Assembly (NCBI GenBank): GCA_900074885.1
Contig: FJUW01000026.1
Location: 496,001-560,000, forward strand
Direction of reading: 5' to 3'
DNA length: 64,000 nucleotides
Origin: Rhynchosporium graminicola
Taxonomy: Eukaryota > Ascomycota > Leotiomycetes > Helotiales > Ploettnerulaceae
Shown: in pieces, positions 12,210 through 23,177 of the stretch
Position numbering within the stretch: position 1 is the stretch's first letter
How the letters are laid out: each line of letters opens with the position of its first letter
The notes under the pieces: generated by a model
Seen by the model: the letters and a program-made list of their open reading frames with translations, nothing else
Told to the model about the DNA's origin: nothing
The model's database searches: none
Position numbers and translations under genes: made by a program

Positions 12210-13354
12210 CTACATTGGAATGGTGTTTTCCACGACGCTGCTGCTGACAACTACTGGGGAATTTTTGATGAATCCAACATCAACATCTTCATCAAGGACA
12301 AGATCAGATTCGCTGCTGGAAGGGTATGGAGAGTAGCGAAATTCGGCTGGCTCTGATGCTGCTTTCTTCTTTTGGAAGCGGGGGTATGGATCCTGAGTTC
12401 CTGCGAATAGGGTGAGCTCTCTCAATGCGAAAGTCTCACTTGGTATAACAGGAGCTGGAGCAGCCATGATGGTTGGGACAGTATAGGAAGCCGGGCTGGA
12501 TGTGAATGGTAGCTGGACTGGAAGTTGATTTTGATGCTCCGGGTACCACTTCATGCCAGAGCCCGGTTGGTTCATCATGAGTGTGTTTGGTGAGATGTAT
12601 TGGTGAGGAACGAAACCGTCTTGAGGGATACCGAAGCCGCGACCAAGATGATCGATATTGGGATGAACAGGAGCGGAAACGGGAGCGGGAGCTCTGCAGC
12701 GATATCCGGTATACTCATAATAATGAGCATTATTTCCGCTCTGTGAACCCCAGCCTTGCTGAGAGCCTCTGGCGTCTGCACTCTCATTGTCGTAGTGACG
12801 TGGACCAGCTGATTCATCGTAAGTACGATGAACTTGATATCCAAAATTGCTGGTGTGTTGCTGGTCGTCACGCACGTGCTTGCCTATCGTGAGTTAGCGA
12901 TGCTTTCCGACGAAAAAAATCTCATTTCTGAGCGCCGGAGTGATGAGGGTTCAATTCAGAAAGGTTATTAAAAGGTGGAGTAGGTAAGTCGCATACACAT
13001 ACCTTGAGTTTTGCCAGGCTCGGATTGCTCACCCTGCGTGAGCTCTTTGCCCTTTCCCTTACCCCTGCCACTGCGAGATCTCAGTCTGCGCTCTCTATCC
13101 GCAGCATCAAACATGACTGGGCAGTCGCAATCTCCCATGGAATGTTGCTTGCGATGCTTCTCCTCATCTGCCAATACCTTAGCGTTCCAAAGAACTCTTG
13201 AGCAAGGATGGCAGTTCTCGTTAGTGAAGATGGGTCGCTCGGCAGGGAACTTGCAAGGAGGAAAGGTTGGATTGGAGGAAGTGAGGGGACACTGCCGTAA
13301 GTATGGCATGGCGCAGTGGCCGCAATTGTATCCAAGAAACTCCTTCACACACAT
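12210..13354 (-). CDS. Cys-rich hypothetical protein
   Basis: Unrecognised. Exons 13354-13003 and 12883-12210 on the minus strand join in frame to 341 residues across a 119-nt intron with GTATGT donor and CTAAC-like branch. The N-terminal 100 residues are rich in Cys and His (MCVKEFLGYNCGHC, then CPL, CKF, NCHPC and GDCDCPV), suggesting a small metal-binding or disulfide domain. A basic RSRSGRGKGKGKE stretch follows near residue 100; the rest is Pro/Gln/Tyr-rich and probably disordered. No signal peptide or membrane segment is visible. The basic patch allows a nuclear location, which is inference only. It is the last gene before a gene-poor interval. Confidence 0.72.
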
Positions 13355-16171
13355 GACTGCTGTGTATGCCTGGAAGTTATGTATTGTTTGATGAAGGTAG
13401 CGGTCCCAGCTCGAAGTATCTATGAACGCAACTATGTATCTGCAGGAGCGACGGGTCAGCTAGTTGCTCGAAGATTCAAGATGCTCCGCTTGAAGTTTCG
13501 AGTGTGATTATTTTGCCAAACCAATATGCAGTGGAGAATTTCGGAAATGATAACGAGGCAGGGAACATTCACTGCACTTTCAGGTGACTTACCTGACGGC
13601 CGGAACTGGATATCTGGAAGTTGCAGGTACCTGACTTCTTTGTCTGATTTGACTTGATTGGTTTCCGGGGCCTGATAATCGTTATATTTGATGTATTTGA
13701 TGTATTTGATGTATCTATGCCACGGCTCTCGAATGGTCTCTGCTTGGTAGAGAAGAGTCGAGGGTGAAAGCTTTCGTGGTGAATGGATGAGGCTTGGCTT
13801 GTCACAAGTATGTTGATAAATGCCAGAAGTTACTGATGAGTACTGTTCTTTGTCGGGGGGACATTGACTAAAAAAGTGAATGTTTTAGTTGTGAGTCTCG
13901 TATGAGTCTGAGTCTGCTGATGCGCGATATTGGTGTATCGTTTGCTTTGCCCGTGTCACACAGCAGATTGATATGCTGTCCTGAGTCTGAGTAAGTATTG
14001 TCGCGCTTGGCTTCCGTTCGATGGAACGGGCTTGTGAGACTGTATCTCAAGGAAGTGCAGTAGATGCTGGCTGTTGCATAGTCAAGGTGGCAGATTAGAG
14101 ATTCTGTAAGAGAAGGCGCTGATGCAGAAGGGCTTGAGGTGCAAAAAGCGGAGTTGTGTTGGAGATTAGATGGAGTTTTATATTGCGGTAGCAAAGGAAG
14201 ATAACTTGTGAGTGGGGGTTGGTCGGCAGTCAAGTTGTGGTAGAGTAATGATGTTGTTGACGGGTTGAGGAGGAAAGGACTCGAGGGCAGAGGAATTGAC
14301 TTCAAATACTCGGTCGGCTGCGTGTGCTGTTGCAAACAAACGCCTTCACACAAGGCTAGAACAAACCACGCGCTGAATGCAAATCGCGAAAATTCTTGGA
14401 TTCAGTGAGCTTTCCAATGAAACTTGGTGAAGTAGGAAGGGGCGACCGCTCAATGTGAAGAATTAAAGGATAGGTAGTATTCACATGAATTTTCACTTTG
14501 GTTTATGGCTTTCATTTGAATCCTCCGTTCCATACCATATCCCATAGAGGGCATGTTTTCTGCTGGAATTGGAAGAACATGTCTTTATCAGACATTAAAT
14601 CAACTAATGGTGATAGCATTTGATACTATCCTAATTCAAACTGGTCGGAGCGGTGGCGATTGAGTAAAGGTTCCTCTGAAACCTATTGATTGTTCACGAC
14701 AAATGGCATCAGATCCCCAGTGATAGTTGAGTGCGGGATTCAGATATAAGAGACGGAGTGAGTCAGCAGCTCCTTGGTCGGTCGAGTATTCTGCAAAGCC
14801 AGGATTAAACGTGGTTGGAGCTAGAAAGAGTAACTACCGAACCAAATATTGCAGATCGCCGATATCTAGTAATGCGTCCGATAGATACATAGAATCTCGA
14901 TCCTAGTCTGGCACTTGCGCACTTCTTGGCACTCGAAGGCTGACGATGTGGTGGCTGAGCGGTCAGCAAGAAGAAATGGATACATGGAGGGAGAAAGCTT
15001 CTCAAAAGTAAGTGAAGATTACGGGAGGTGGGGCCGGTGATGTATGCAAGTCTATTCAGAAGGGTGTTAGATACAGATCCCTTTGTATGTTCGAATAGTT
15101 CCAATCGATTGTCCTTGAATGCTTGTAGAAGTACGGCCAGCTTCAATCTAATACATAATGGATTCAACATATACAATACATGGTGCTCCCTCATACAGGT
15201 CAAAAATATGAGAAATTAAATGATTCAGAGGATGACTGTCAACGATGACTTGTCTGGACAAGATCTGTTAATTACGAACTTCTTCAATAGAGACTAAGCG
15301 ATACTCTCCTGTTTTGTCTATACTGTCATGATTTGCTTCGTTGGCCATGATTTGACCAACACCGAGAAATACGTGTCGAATAATAGCCCGGTCCAACAAA
15401 GAACTTTCCTAATACTATGGACAACTTTTATAAAAGCTGTTGTAGTCTATACAACACTGTGCAGGTGAGGATACTCCAAGCATCAAATTAAGCGAGCCAG
15501 TTGAGAATAGGAATGGGAATCAACAAAGACTCGCTAAGCAATCGGGATCATAATAGAGTTCATCGAGGGACCCAGATCACTATATTATTGAGACAGATAC
15601 TGGATTTTACTTTACTCCAAAGTGCTACTCTCTTCATTAGCTCTGCATTTGTACTTCAATCTATCGGAAGATTCTTCCAGCAAAACGAGGCTACATATTC
15701 GGCACATGCGGCATGATTCACGTGATATTGCTTCGAGATAATTAAAGTGTGTCAATATCATCAAAGAAACAAGGAGTGGCAAGATCTCCGTTTACATAAT
15801 TTGTGCATGACAAACGGTGCTTTCATATGCTCCTAAAGCTCGTTGGTAGAAGAGATTGTCAAAAACTGGTTTGCTGCCGGAAATGCCGAGCTGTCCAGCC
15901 ACGGTGGCGTATGCACAATCCCACGTTTGCTCTTCTTGACCTGTTGTTTTGGACGGCTTTTCCGACAAAACAAGTGACAGATCGGAGGCAATAAGCGTAG
16001 GCTTGTGAATTACTAAGATGCTTTGCTGGACAATCAAGATTTTGGTCAGACAAGAAATCACAGAGTTGCTTCTCTGAAGACTCTTGACTACTGACTTATG
16101 ACCCCTATATCTGTCGCTTTTCAATCAGGCTCAGAACAAACGAGCCTCAATTATTTCTAGCTAGTTGGGTT
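13355..16171. other. Gene-poor interval
   Basis: 2.8 kb with no supportable gene. Open frames of 100-160 codons occur on the minus strand (13868-14353, 14805-15203, 15792-16124) but lack recognisable motifs, plausible splicing or domain-like composition. A short 9-bp tandem repeat lies at 13683-13715. It leads into the D-amino-acid oxidase pseudogene and may itself contain decayed sequence. Confidence 0.5.
13683..13715. repeat. 9-bp tandem repeat (TGTATTTGA type)
   Basis: About three and a half consecutive copies of a 9-bp AT-rich unit, directly visible. It lies upstream of the Cys-rich orphan gene, which reads away from it. Confidence 0.8.
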
Positions 16172-17422
16172 ATGGCGAATGTTATCGTTGTTGGTAAGTT
16201 TTTTTAAACTAGCCACCTCCATTTGATACATTTGGCATTTGCTGATAAGCTGAAGTGCTGGGGTATCCGGTTTGACAACTGCACTCCTTCTGTCGAAAGA
16301 TGGGCACAAAGTCACCATTGTGGCGAAACACATGCCAGGTGATTATGATATTGCTCGTTGATACACGTCACCATGGATTGGCTAATTACATGCCGTTTGT
16401 GCTATTTTACGTTTCAGATTCCGTTCGAATGCAGCTGACAAACGCCAAAGACACGCCCACAAAAAAGCCAACGATAAAGAAGAGCAATGGGAGCGCAACT
16501 CGTGGCCTGAACTTTTAAGACTTGCACAAGAGGTACCAGAAGCTGGAATTCACTTTCAAGGCAAGCGATGATGGTCGCACATTAAGTTCCGAGAATCTAA
16601 TAGATCAAAATGTATAAATTACCACAGAAACAAAGACAACGATACTTCAGATGGCAGGCTGTCCAGAAGTCTGGCGAAGGTGGATGCGTGGTTCAACACC
16701 GTGGCGCCAAACTTTAGATTGCTGTCCCTATCCGAGCTACCAAATACTGTCGACTAAGGAACCTCGAACACTTCGGTATGCATCAACACTATGGTCTATT
16801 TGCCTTATTTGGTTGGACAGTGCGTGAAAAATGGTAGCGTCTTTAAGCGTGCTAATTTGAAGCACATGTTGATGCCGCCAATATTCACCATTCCAGACGA
16901 GAAGCCGATGTCATAGTCAACTGCACTGGGCTTCTTGCTTCAATGCTAGGTGGGGTCATGGACAAGACGGTCATTCCCACCCGCGGTCAAGTAGTCGTGG
17001 TGAGAAACAACCCAGGCTTCATGATGGGTATATCGGGTACAGATGACCCAGCAGATGAGATGTCCTACCTGATGACACGGGCTGTTGGAGGCGGAATTGT
17101 GCTTGGGGGAACGTATCAATTAGGAAGCTGGGAGTCTCAACCAGATCCTTCCACCGCAACGAGGATCATGAAAAGAGCTGCTGAGTAGTGCCCAGCTTTG
17201 ACCGGAGGGAGAGGGATCGAGGCCCTAGATATTATTCGACACGAATTTGGCTTGAGACAGACAATAATCGCTGGAGTGCAGATCGAGAAGGAGAAAATCG
17301 GTGACTCGTGGGTAGTACATAATTACGGGCATCGCGGTTGGGGTTATCAACAATCTTACGGCTGTTCAGCAGCTGCGAAAGAGCTTGTTGACGATGTGTT
17401 GAAGCCATCAGCGAAGCTTTAG
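16172..17422 (+). pseudogene. D-amino-acid oxidase pseudogene (DAO/DASPO family)
   Basis: Remnant of an FAD-dependent D-amino-acid oxidase, normally a peroxisomal enzyme that deaminates D-amino acids. The start MANVIVVG at 16172 is followed by an intron-like gap, then GAGVSGLTTALLLSKDG and VAKHMPGDYDI (FAD-binding half). Later come ERNSWPELLRLAQEVPEAG, VCINTMVYLPYLVGQC, VNCTGLLASMLGG, PTRGQVVVVRN and, at the end, VVHNYGHRGWGYQQSYG, the C-terminal FAD signature. In-frame stops are TGA at 16359, TAA at 16383 and TAG at 17186. The first intron acceptor appears changed from AG to AA at the expected junction. Between about 16550 and 16930 the homology changes frame. Most of the protein is traceable, so inactivation is fairly recent. 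Confidence 0.85.
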
Positions 17423-18251
17423 ATTCGAGATGTGGCTGTTGACCGGTCTACACTACGCAACAAGACTCTACTAAAGAGATGGTCGATGAATTGAGTCTTG
17501 AAGCATTCAAGTCGTGATGCTCCATCAATATTGCCATGTAGCAATTTCATCATTACGGGAATTGCGAAGTATTAGCGTACCTTGCTCCAGGAAACACACA
17601 TTAGCCAGCATCGAGCGGCTCTCCGAAATTGTTGTCCCACAGCCTTGCCCCTTAGTCTGCCGTGATCTTTTCCGTTGTGTCCGAATTCATGTATCCCATA
17701 CCCAATAGTTCGTACAACAGTACATCGTTGGGTGTCAGGAACTGATCCAGTATAATCGGATATTTTGTAATCTCGGGGTCCTGTAAAATTGATTTGTATT
17801 CAACTGTATCAGATATCTAAAAAGTATCATGTCCACGAGTGGGAGAATAAATTTTCCAGCCGTCAAACTCTTCAGCTGATTGTCCAAAATGCAGCAATTT
17901 CGAGCGCATGCCCACTAAGGCCGTGCTGGTAGCGTTGGTAGACATTGTGTTCCTGCTGACTAGTCAGTTTTGCTCGTAGTCTATTCGAAGGGCCTTGATC
18001 TGTAAATATTGTTAGTCAAGTCAGGTATGAAAAGAAGAAGACTTACCCAGTATGCCGCTACTAGCCAGCTTTCTGACGTTCAAGTTGGATGAGATATCGC
18101 AGGTCATCTATCAGCAATCTCTTCACGAGGTCTCCCATCAGTAGCCTCTCACAGCTCTTCCAGACATCAAGGGAAATCCAAATGTGAAAGGTGCTAGAGG
18201 TCATGAGGCAATATCTCAGAAAAAGGATTGATTGGTATACAGTCGAGACGG
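17423..18251. other. Gap between two relics
   Basis: 830 bp after the oxidase remnant and downstream of the transcription-factor remnant, which reads toward it from the minus strand. No open frame has recognisable motifs. The missing C-terminal half of the transcription factor would be expected here, but I cannot trace it. Confidence 0.45.
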
Positions 18252-19120
18252 CTACAGCAGAAAAAACCCACTTCCGAATAGCTTAGGCCCACCATACTGG
18301 ATTGGGCTCGGTTGAAGCTTGATCTCCGTCAACGCCACATCGTCCTGAGAAAGTGAATCTTCGAAAGGGAGTCTCAAAGACTGTGCGATTCTGGTTGCAA
18401 CTCCGAGCTGAAGCCATGCTCGATGCTCATCGCCATGTACAGTCCAATGAATGCATAGGATCAGGTTGCATTGAATATAGAGAAGACTTATTTGATCATA
18501 CGTGCTGAGCATCGAAGCCTGGGCAAGGGATGCGAAGTGCTCGCTAGCTTCGATGGTCCCATTGTAGATATTAAGGCATGACTCACTCAACGAACCTTGC
18601 CATGAGAGCAAGAACACAGAACTGCAATCGTAGAGGGACTTCTGCACACTCAAGCTCGTTCATCCAAAAACACTCCTGATGGACGCAGAATACTGGGATC
18701 TCCATAGTATTAAAAATATCTTTTAAATGCCTCGAGTACAATTTTCCGTTTCGGAAGTCTGTTAAGGTTACTTAACATTTTTGTCTGGTTGTATTGTCAC
18801 TCACTGCTGGGTGAGTTCCTCCTCATTACAGGATCTTGGTGGTTCAAGTCAACAATGCCACTGCATAACAGCTTGCGGATTACTGCCCGCATACTGACAC
18901 ATCTGGGATCTTAGAGTACATGCTTTGCATGAAGGCCAGTCACCGGAGCATTTAGTCTTTTGCTTGCTATAGAAGTCAACCGTGTGAAAGGAATAGCCGA
19001 GACTTTGAAACCAAAAGCACGTTGAAGGTAAGATTGTTTTCTCACGAACCTGCAAGTCACACAAGGGAGAGGCGCTCGTGCACCAGGCTTCCTACCCGAT
19101 CGTTGACCACGAATGTCCAT
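18252..19120 (-). pseudogene. Truncated Zn2Cys6 fungal transcription factor
   Basis: The start ATG at 19120 opens MDIRGQRSGRKPGARAPLP and then a binuclear zinc cluster split by an 83-nt intron (exons 19120-19050 and 18966 onward). After splicing the six cysteines have spacing C-x2-C-x6-C-x6-C-x2-C-x6-C, so the DNA-binding domain is intact. The reading frame ends in a TGA at 18849. A second block at 18653-18252 carries middle-homology-region motifs (HGDEHRAWLQLGVATRIAQ) but stops at 18252, short of the rest of the domain. Fungal factors of this type usually have 500-800 residues. I therefore call it a truncated or decaying gene. It lies 3' of the oxidase remnant and converges with it. Confidence 0.7.
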
Positions 19121-20380
19121 TCAGCTGATCTGAATTCTCATCCAACGTACTACGATGAAAGTGATATACTACTGTTGGATGCGGAAGTCCAAGGAAACAT
19201 TCAAGAGTGGACCTGGAGCATCGTCATATGCTTTAGGGGTCAGGCCCGGGTATATATACAACTCTACATGACTCGCGGTATCCACAGCCGACTACACTTA
19301 GCACTGATATAGTACTGACGAACGACGATGGATTATGTGTTGATACAAGACGTAATCCTTTGAATTTGAAGAGCTGAAGTCTTGCCTATAACTTCAGAGA
19401 ATTTGCGAGTATTCATACCACACTAAAATTTTAGAACAGAGAGCAGGACGTTAGCACGATGATCCAGGATAGGCTTCGACAAATTAGATTTGTAATCGAG
19501 GGCGGAGAATGACAACCGAAATTTGCATCACTTACATGTACCCTGAGTACAATAATGTGTTCCTCCGGGGTCCTAAAGACATTATCCCCTTGTGTTCTTT
19601 GAGTATAAGCGAGAACGATGTTGACTCTAAGGCTAGGCAAGTCTATCTTCGGTGACGTTAAACCTCGAGTTCAAAGTCTATTTAAGGTCATGGGAATCTC
19701 ACACTAAATCGTCCGGAGTAATACTTCAAAGTTCTGTAAGCCTTGTGGAAGGTCTAACCTGATTCACGGTCTTGAATTGACGAAATTCCCAAATCACCCT
19801 GTGAGGACAATGTCGCCCAGCCTCGTTCTTCGTGAAAATAAGCGAACGGAAGGAAAAATTTGTTACTATGGTTTGAATCATATATCAGAATGGATGTCGC
19901 GTATTTGTTGACACCTCTGGCTGGAAACCTCTGGGCTTTGTGGATGTCAATGATATCAGGGAGTCCGCAAGTATGTTCTCAACGGATATTTGTAAGGAAT
20001 GGTCGTATCGTAGACGGCGATGGTATGATATCATCCTGGTGGAGATAAGGAGACTTTTGGGTCTCTCTAGGAAATGTGTGATTCGGAAAAATTGCCTATG
20101 TCAGAAGAAAAACTGTCAAGGGACTTTTTATTTACACTTTTGAGATACATGCCTCTCCAATTTCCAGGAGGAGGTGCAATTCACTTCCTGTGACTAATCG
20201 ACGCACAATAATAGAGACTATAACAAGACGCTTTGGTCATAGCATGACCTACCCCAATCCAGAGGAATGGACCAAAACTACATCCACTATTGCCCTTTCT
20301 TTTCACTTCCAAATATCACAACTTACAATCCACACACCACTGCCACGCCACCATTTGATTCAAAGTCAAGACACTCAAAC
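19121..20380. other. Gene-poor interval
   Basis: 1.26 kb with only short open frames and no recognisable domain. Its left end is the upstream region of the truncated Zn2Cys6 gene; its right end is the leader of the orphan at 20381. I see nothing else. Confidence 0.45.
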
Positions 20381-21001
20381 ATGAAATTCCAATACCGCTT
20401 CACCCACACGTGCAACCACACAGGTATTGGACCCATAACAGACAGACAAACCGCAAGATCGCAGGACTCATCCATCAGCACAACGCCATCCTCAAGCACA
20501 ACAACGATTCCCCTTTCCCTGCCCTTTGCCTGTCCCTTCTGCACAACCCCATTCACCCATCATCTATCAACCATTCCCGGAGATGGCGTCCTGACTATCC
20601 TCCCACCCTTCCCCACAGCTTGGACGGTCATCAGAGCCTGTACTTTCGCGGAGTTGGAACCGATGGATTGGTACCCAGCATGTGTGAATGCGTGGGTAGA
20701 TGGACAGTATATACAGATGGCTTGGATAGCGAGGCCGCTTGGTAATGTTACGGCTGATGGAGTGGATGATGTCGATGACGGTGTAAGGAGGTGGTTCATG
20801 ACGACACGAGTTGGAGCGGGTTGGAGGTTGAGGGGGTATGTGAGAGGGGTTGGGTAAGTGCTGTAGTCTTGTTGGATTGGGTGAAAATATGTCGGGATGA
20901 TATTTTTGGTGTTGTACTGACTTTTGTATAGATATGGCAACTTTGCGGGCTTGTTGTCAAGCTTGCATAAGTCCGTCTCTGATAGGGAAGTTATTGAATA
21001 A
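20381..21001 (+). CDS. Small hypothetical protein with possible zinc site
   Basis: Unrecognised. Exons 20381-20853 and 20932-21001 join to 180 residues across a 78-nt intron (GTAAGT donor, TATAG acceptor). The second exon adds GYGNFAGLLSSLHKS and ends at TAA. The ATG at 20381 was chosen because MKFQYRFTHTCNHTG reads as a domain start; the frame is open further upstream. HTCNHTG near the start and CPFC about 50 residues later could bind one metal ion. A Ser/Thr-rich linker separates them, and DWYPACVNAWVDG looks like part of a folded core. There is no signal peptide or membrane segment. The 3' end lies 284 bp from the convergent ATP3 gene. Confidence 0.62.
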
Positions 21002-21284
21002 GGGGGTTGGTAGCTTTGCTGGCGGAAGCGATGACATTACCTGTTGAAAAAGTGAAGAAAATGGATGACGAACTTCAGGGTTGGGTGTCTATCAGCTTAC
21101 TAGCACGGTATGCTTGTTAGAAAGCAAAGTGGGAAAACGGGGCTAGTCTCTCAATGTGCATTTCCAGGCGTTAGCACAGATGCTCATTTGAGTTTTATTG
21201 CATTGGTACAGAAAGATATTGATTCTATCAGGCCTGGGAAGACCAGAGACTGCTTGACTAGACTACATATTGACAAAAGTACCT

Positions 21285-22474
21285 CTAATCCTCGGAGGCG
21301 GCGGCACCAGTAATGATCTCGACCAACTCGCCAGTAATGACGGCTTGACGGGTTCGGTTGAAGAGAATCTGGTATTTAGTGATCATGTCTCCGGCGTTCT
21401 TGGAGGCATTCTATGCAGTGTTAGCACTTTCCCTTACGAGGAGTTCGGGATCACTAACATCCATGGCATTCCGACGAGCGGAAATTTCACAAGCATGACC
21501 TTCAGTAAGAGCCCAGAAGAGAGCATTGGACATGGCGTACTCTCGGAGATTTGCGAGTTGCCCATCATCAATTTCGAAAGCAGAGAAGTTGGCTATGTCG
21601 AATTAGCTCTGGTGCTGCCCGGACTCCCCGTGGTTCACTTACGGGAATTGGTAATAGCCTCTTCAGAAAAGGCCTCGACTGGGGTAGCCTCGTAACTGGT
21701 GGCATTGACGAACTTATTGTAGACAATGATAACTGAGGCGTAGTCGGTAGGGAGAAGAGATATTTGGTCTGCAACGGCCTGCGACTCTGCGAACGTTGGG
21801 ATGTTCTTTCCAACAGCAGAGAAGCTCATAACGATGTTCTTGGCGCTGGAGCGACTTAATTGAGCCTTGCATTTCTCTCCCAAAATGACCAGATCGGCAT
21901 CCGGCTTTTCAATAAGCATCTTGCGAACTCTTTTCGACAATCCAGAGTGAATACCACCGCACAATCCCTTGTCAGAGCTGGCAACGACAATCAAAGTCTT
22001 CTTGTTCTCGCCCTCCAATGCCTTGGTCTCGGCTTGCTCGAAGACGGTGTTGGATGTTTGTCCGTATGATCGAGAGTCGGTCATGGCACGCTGGGCACGA
22101 TTGAGCTTGGTGGATGCAACAATCTTCATCGTCTTTGTGATCTTTTCGATGTTTCTGAGGTCGAGGTCAGATGCATTTGTGGAGGAATAGATAGCTTGCC
22201 CAAGGGTGTAAATACCTAATGGACTTCAATCTATCCTCGATCTCACGGAGTGTCGCGAAGGTTGCGGCAGTTTGAGGAATTGGTCTGCGTAGACAATTTG
22301 TTAGCCTCTTTTTCGTCATTCATATCTTCCCCGTCCGGTGAGCCCTTCAATTCGATTCTCTGAAGCGTCCATGTAGCTTCCGTCGCCCATTTCCATCTCA
22401 GACCGGGGCTGGGCTTACCGAACGGACGCGGCAGCGCCAGCTCTCAAAGCAGGTCGGGCAGCTCTGGAAAGCAT
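21285..22474 (-). CDS. ATP3: Mitochondrial ATP synthase subunit gamma
   Basis: Central rotor shaft of F1 ATP synthase. Five exons on the minus strand: 22474-22419, 22284-22216, 22154-21643, 21592-21459 and 21410-21285, total 298 residues. It has an Arg/Ala-rich presequence ([19 protein letters not shown]), then [36 protein letters not shown], the conserved [13 protein letters not shown] and the C-terminal helix [20 protein letters not shown]. The fourth intron (21411-21458, 48 nt, GTTAGT donor, GCTAAC branch) lies between NAMD and [10 protein letters not shown] and contains a stop, so it must be removed. It is divergent from TOP1. Confidence 0.95.
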
Positions 22475-23177
22475 CTTGATCGACAAAAGGAGCTGAATTG
22501 AGCCTTTGTTGTGGTGGCTCAATTGATAATAAAGACGTGGTGTTGACGGGTATTTTCATTTGGGCGGAGATGGTCGGCAGCACGCAGATTCAGCCTCAGA
22601 ATCCTCAGGCCGAAGTCACTAGTGGAATTTGGCATTGAATCGCTGCTCCCAAAGCTCCTGAGCATGAGATCAAACTTCTAACATTGTACAATTACTTAAA
22701 AATCTATACAATACATTGTAATCTACTATCTGAAAAGCTTTTTCTGACTGTTATATAAAGCTCAACATACCATTTGAGAGGAACCTCGCATCCGATTTCC
22801 TTGGGAGAATTCATTGCCACAGGTGAAGTACTACTGCCCCGCTCTTATTGCTCGCGCTGACCAATTACAGCCAGATGGCCACCTTAGAAGAATTTCGCTC
22901 CGTTCCTCCCTCGACGAAGACCTCAAGTCAAGTCTTCTTTCCTTTCTATGTACGCACGCCTTTTCCTCCACCCACAATATCTCTACAAACAACTGCGACA
23001 AGTTTGCATACAAAGCCCCGGTCCCGTAGCTTTACGACGCGCTCAGAGGTAAGTCAAACCCATTCAAGCAATCTGATTCGCGCTCTACACTGACAACTCT
23101 TCAGCTCCTACTATCGTTTCACCCCAGTCAAACCTCTTTCAATTCCTATCCAACAACCGCCTCCATTTCCTTTCAAG
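22475..23177 (+). promoter_or_regulatory. TOP1 promoter and leader with a probable 5' UTR intron
   Basis: 703 bp between divergent ATP3 and TOP1. TATATAAAG at about 22752-22760 is a TATA-like box pointing to TOP1. A GTAAGT donor at 23049 and a CTTCAG acceptor ending at 23104 define a likely 56-nt leader intron. An ATG at 22875 opens a frame of more than 55 codons before the TOP1 ATG, out of frame with it; it could be an upstream ORF if transcription starts before it. Confidence 0.5.

Noticed and set aside
13868..14353. 161-codon open frame on the minus strand
   Set aside because: Low-complexity Ser/Leu/Thr composition, no domain-like blocks and no splice extension in a gene-poor interval.
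14805..15203. 132-codon open frame on the minus strand
   Set aside because: No recognisable motif, and the frame starts and ends without supporting splice signals.
15792..16124. 110-codon open frame on the minus strand, upstream of the oxidase relic
   Set aside because: Some protein-like stretches, but I could not tie it to a family or extend it by splicing; it may be decayed coding sequence.
18840..18860. A GTTCAAGTC-type tRNA T-loop near the truncated transcription factor
   Set aside because: No matching acceptor, D or anticodon stems can be built around it.
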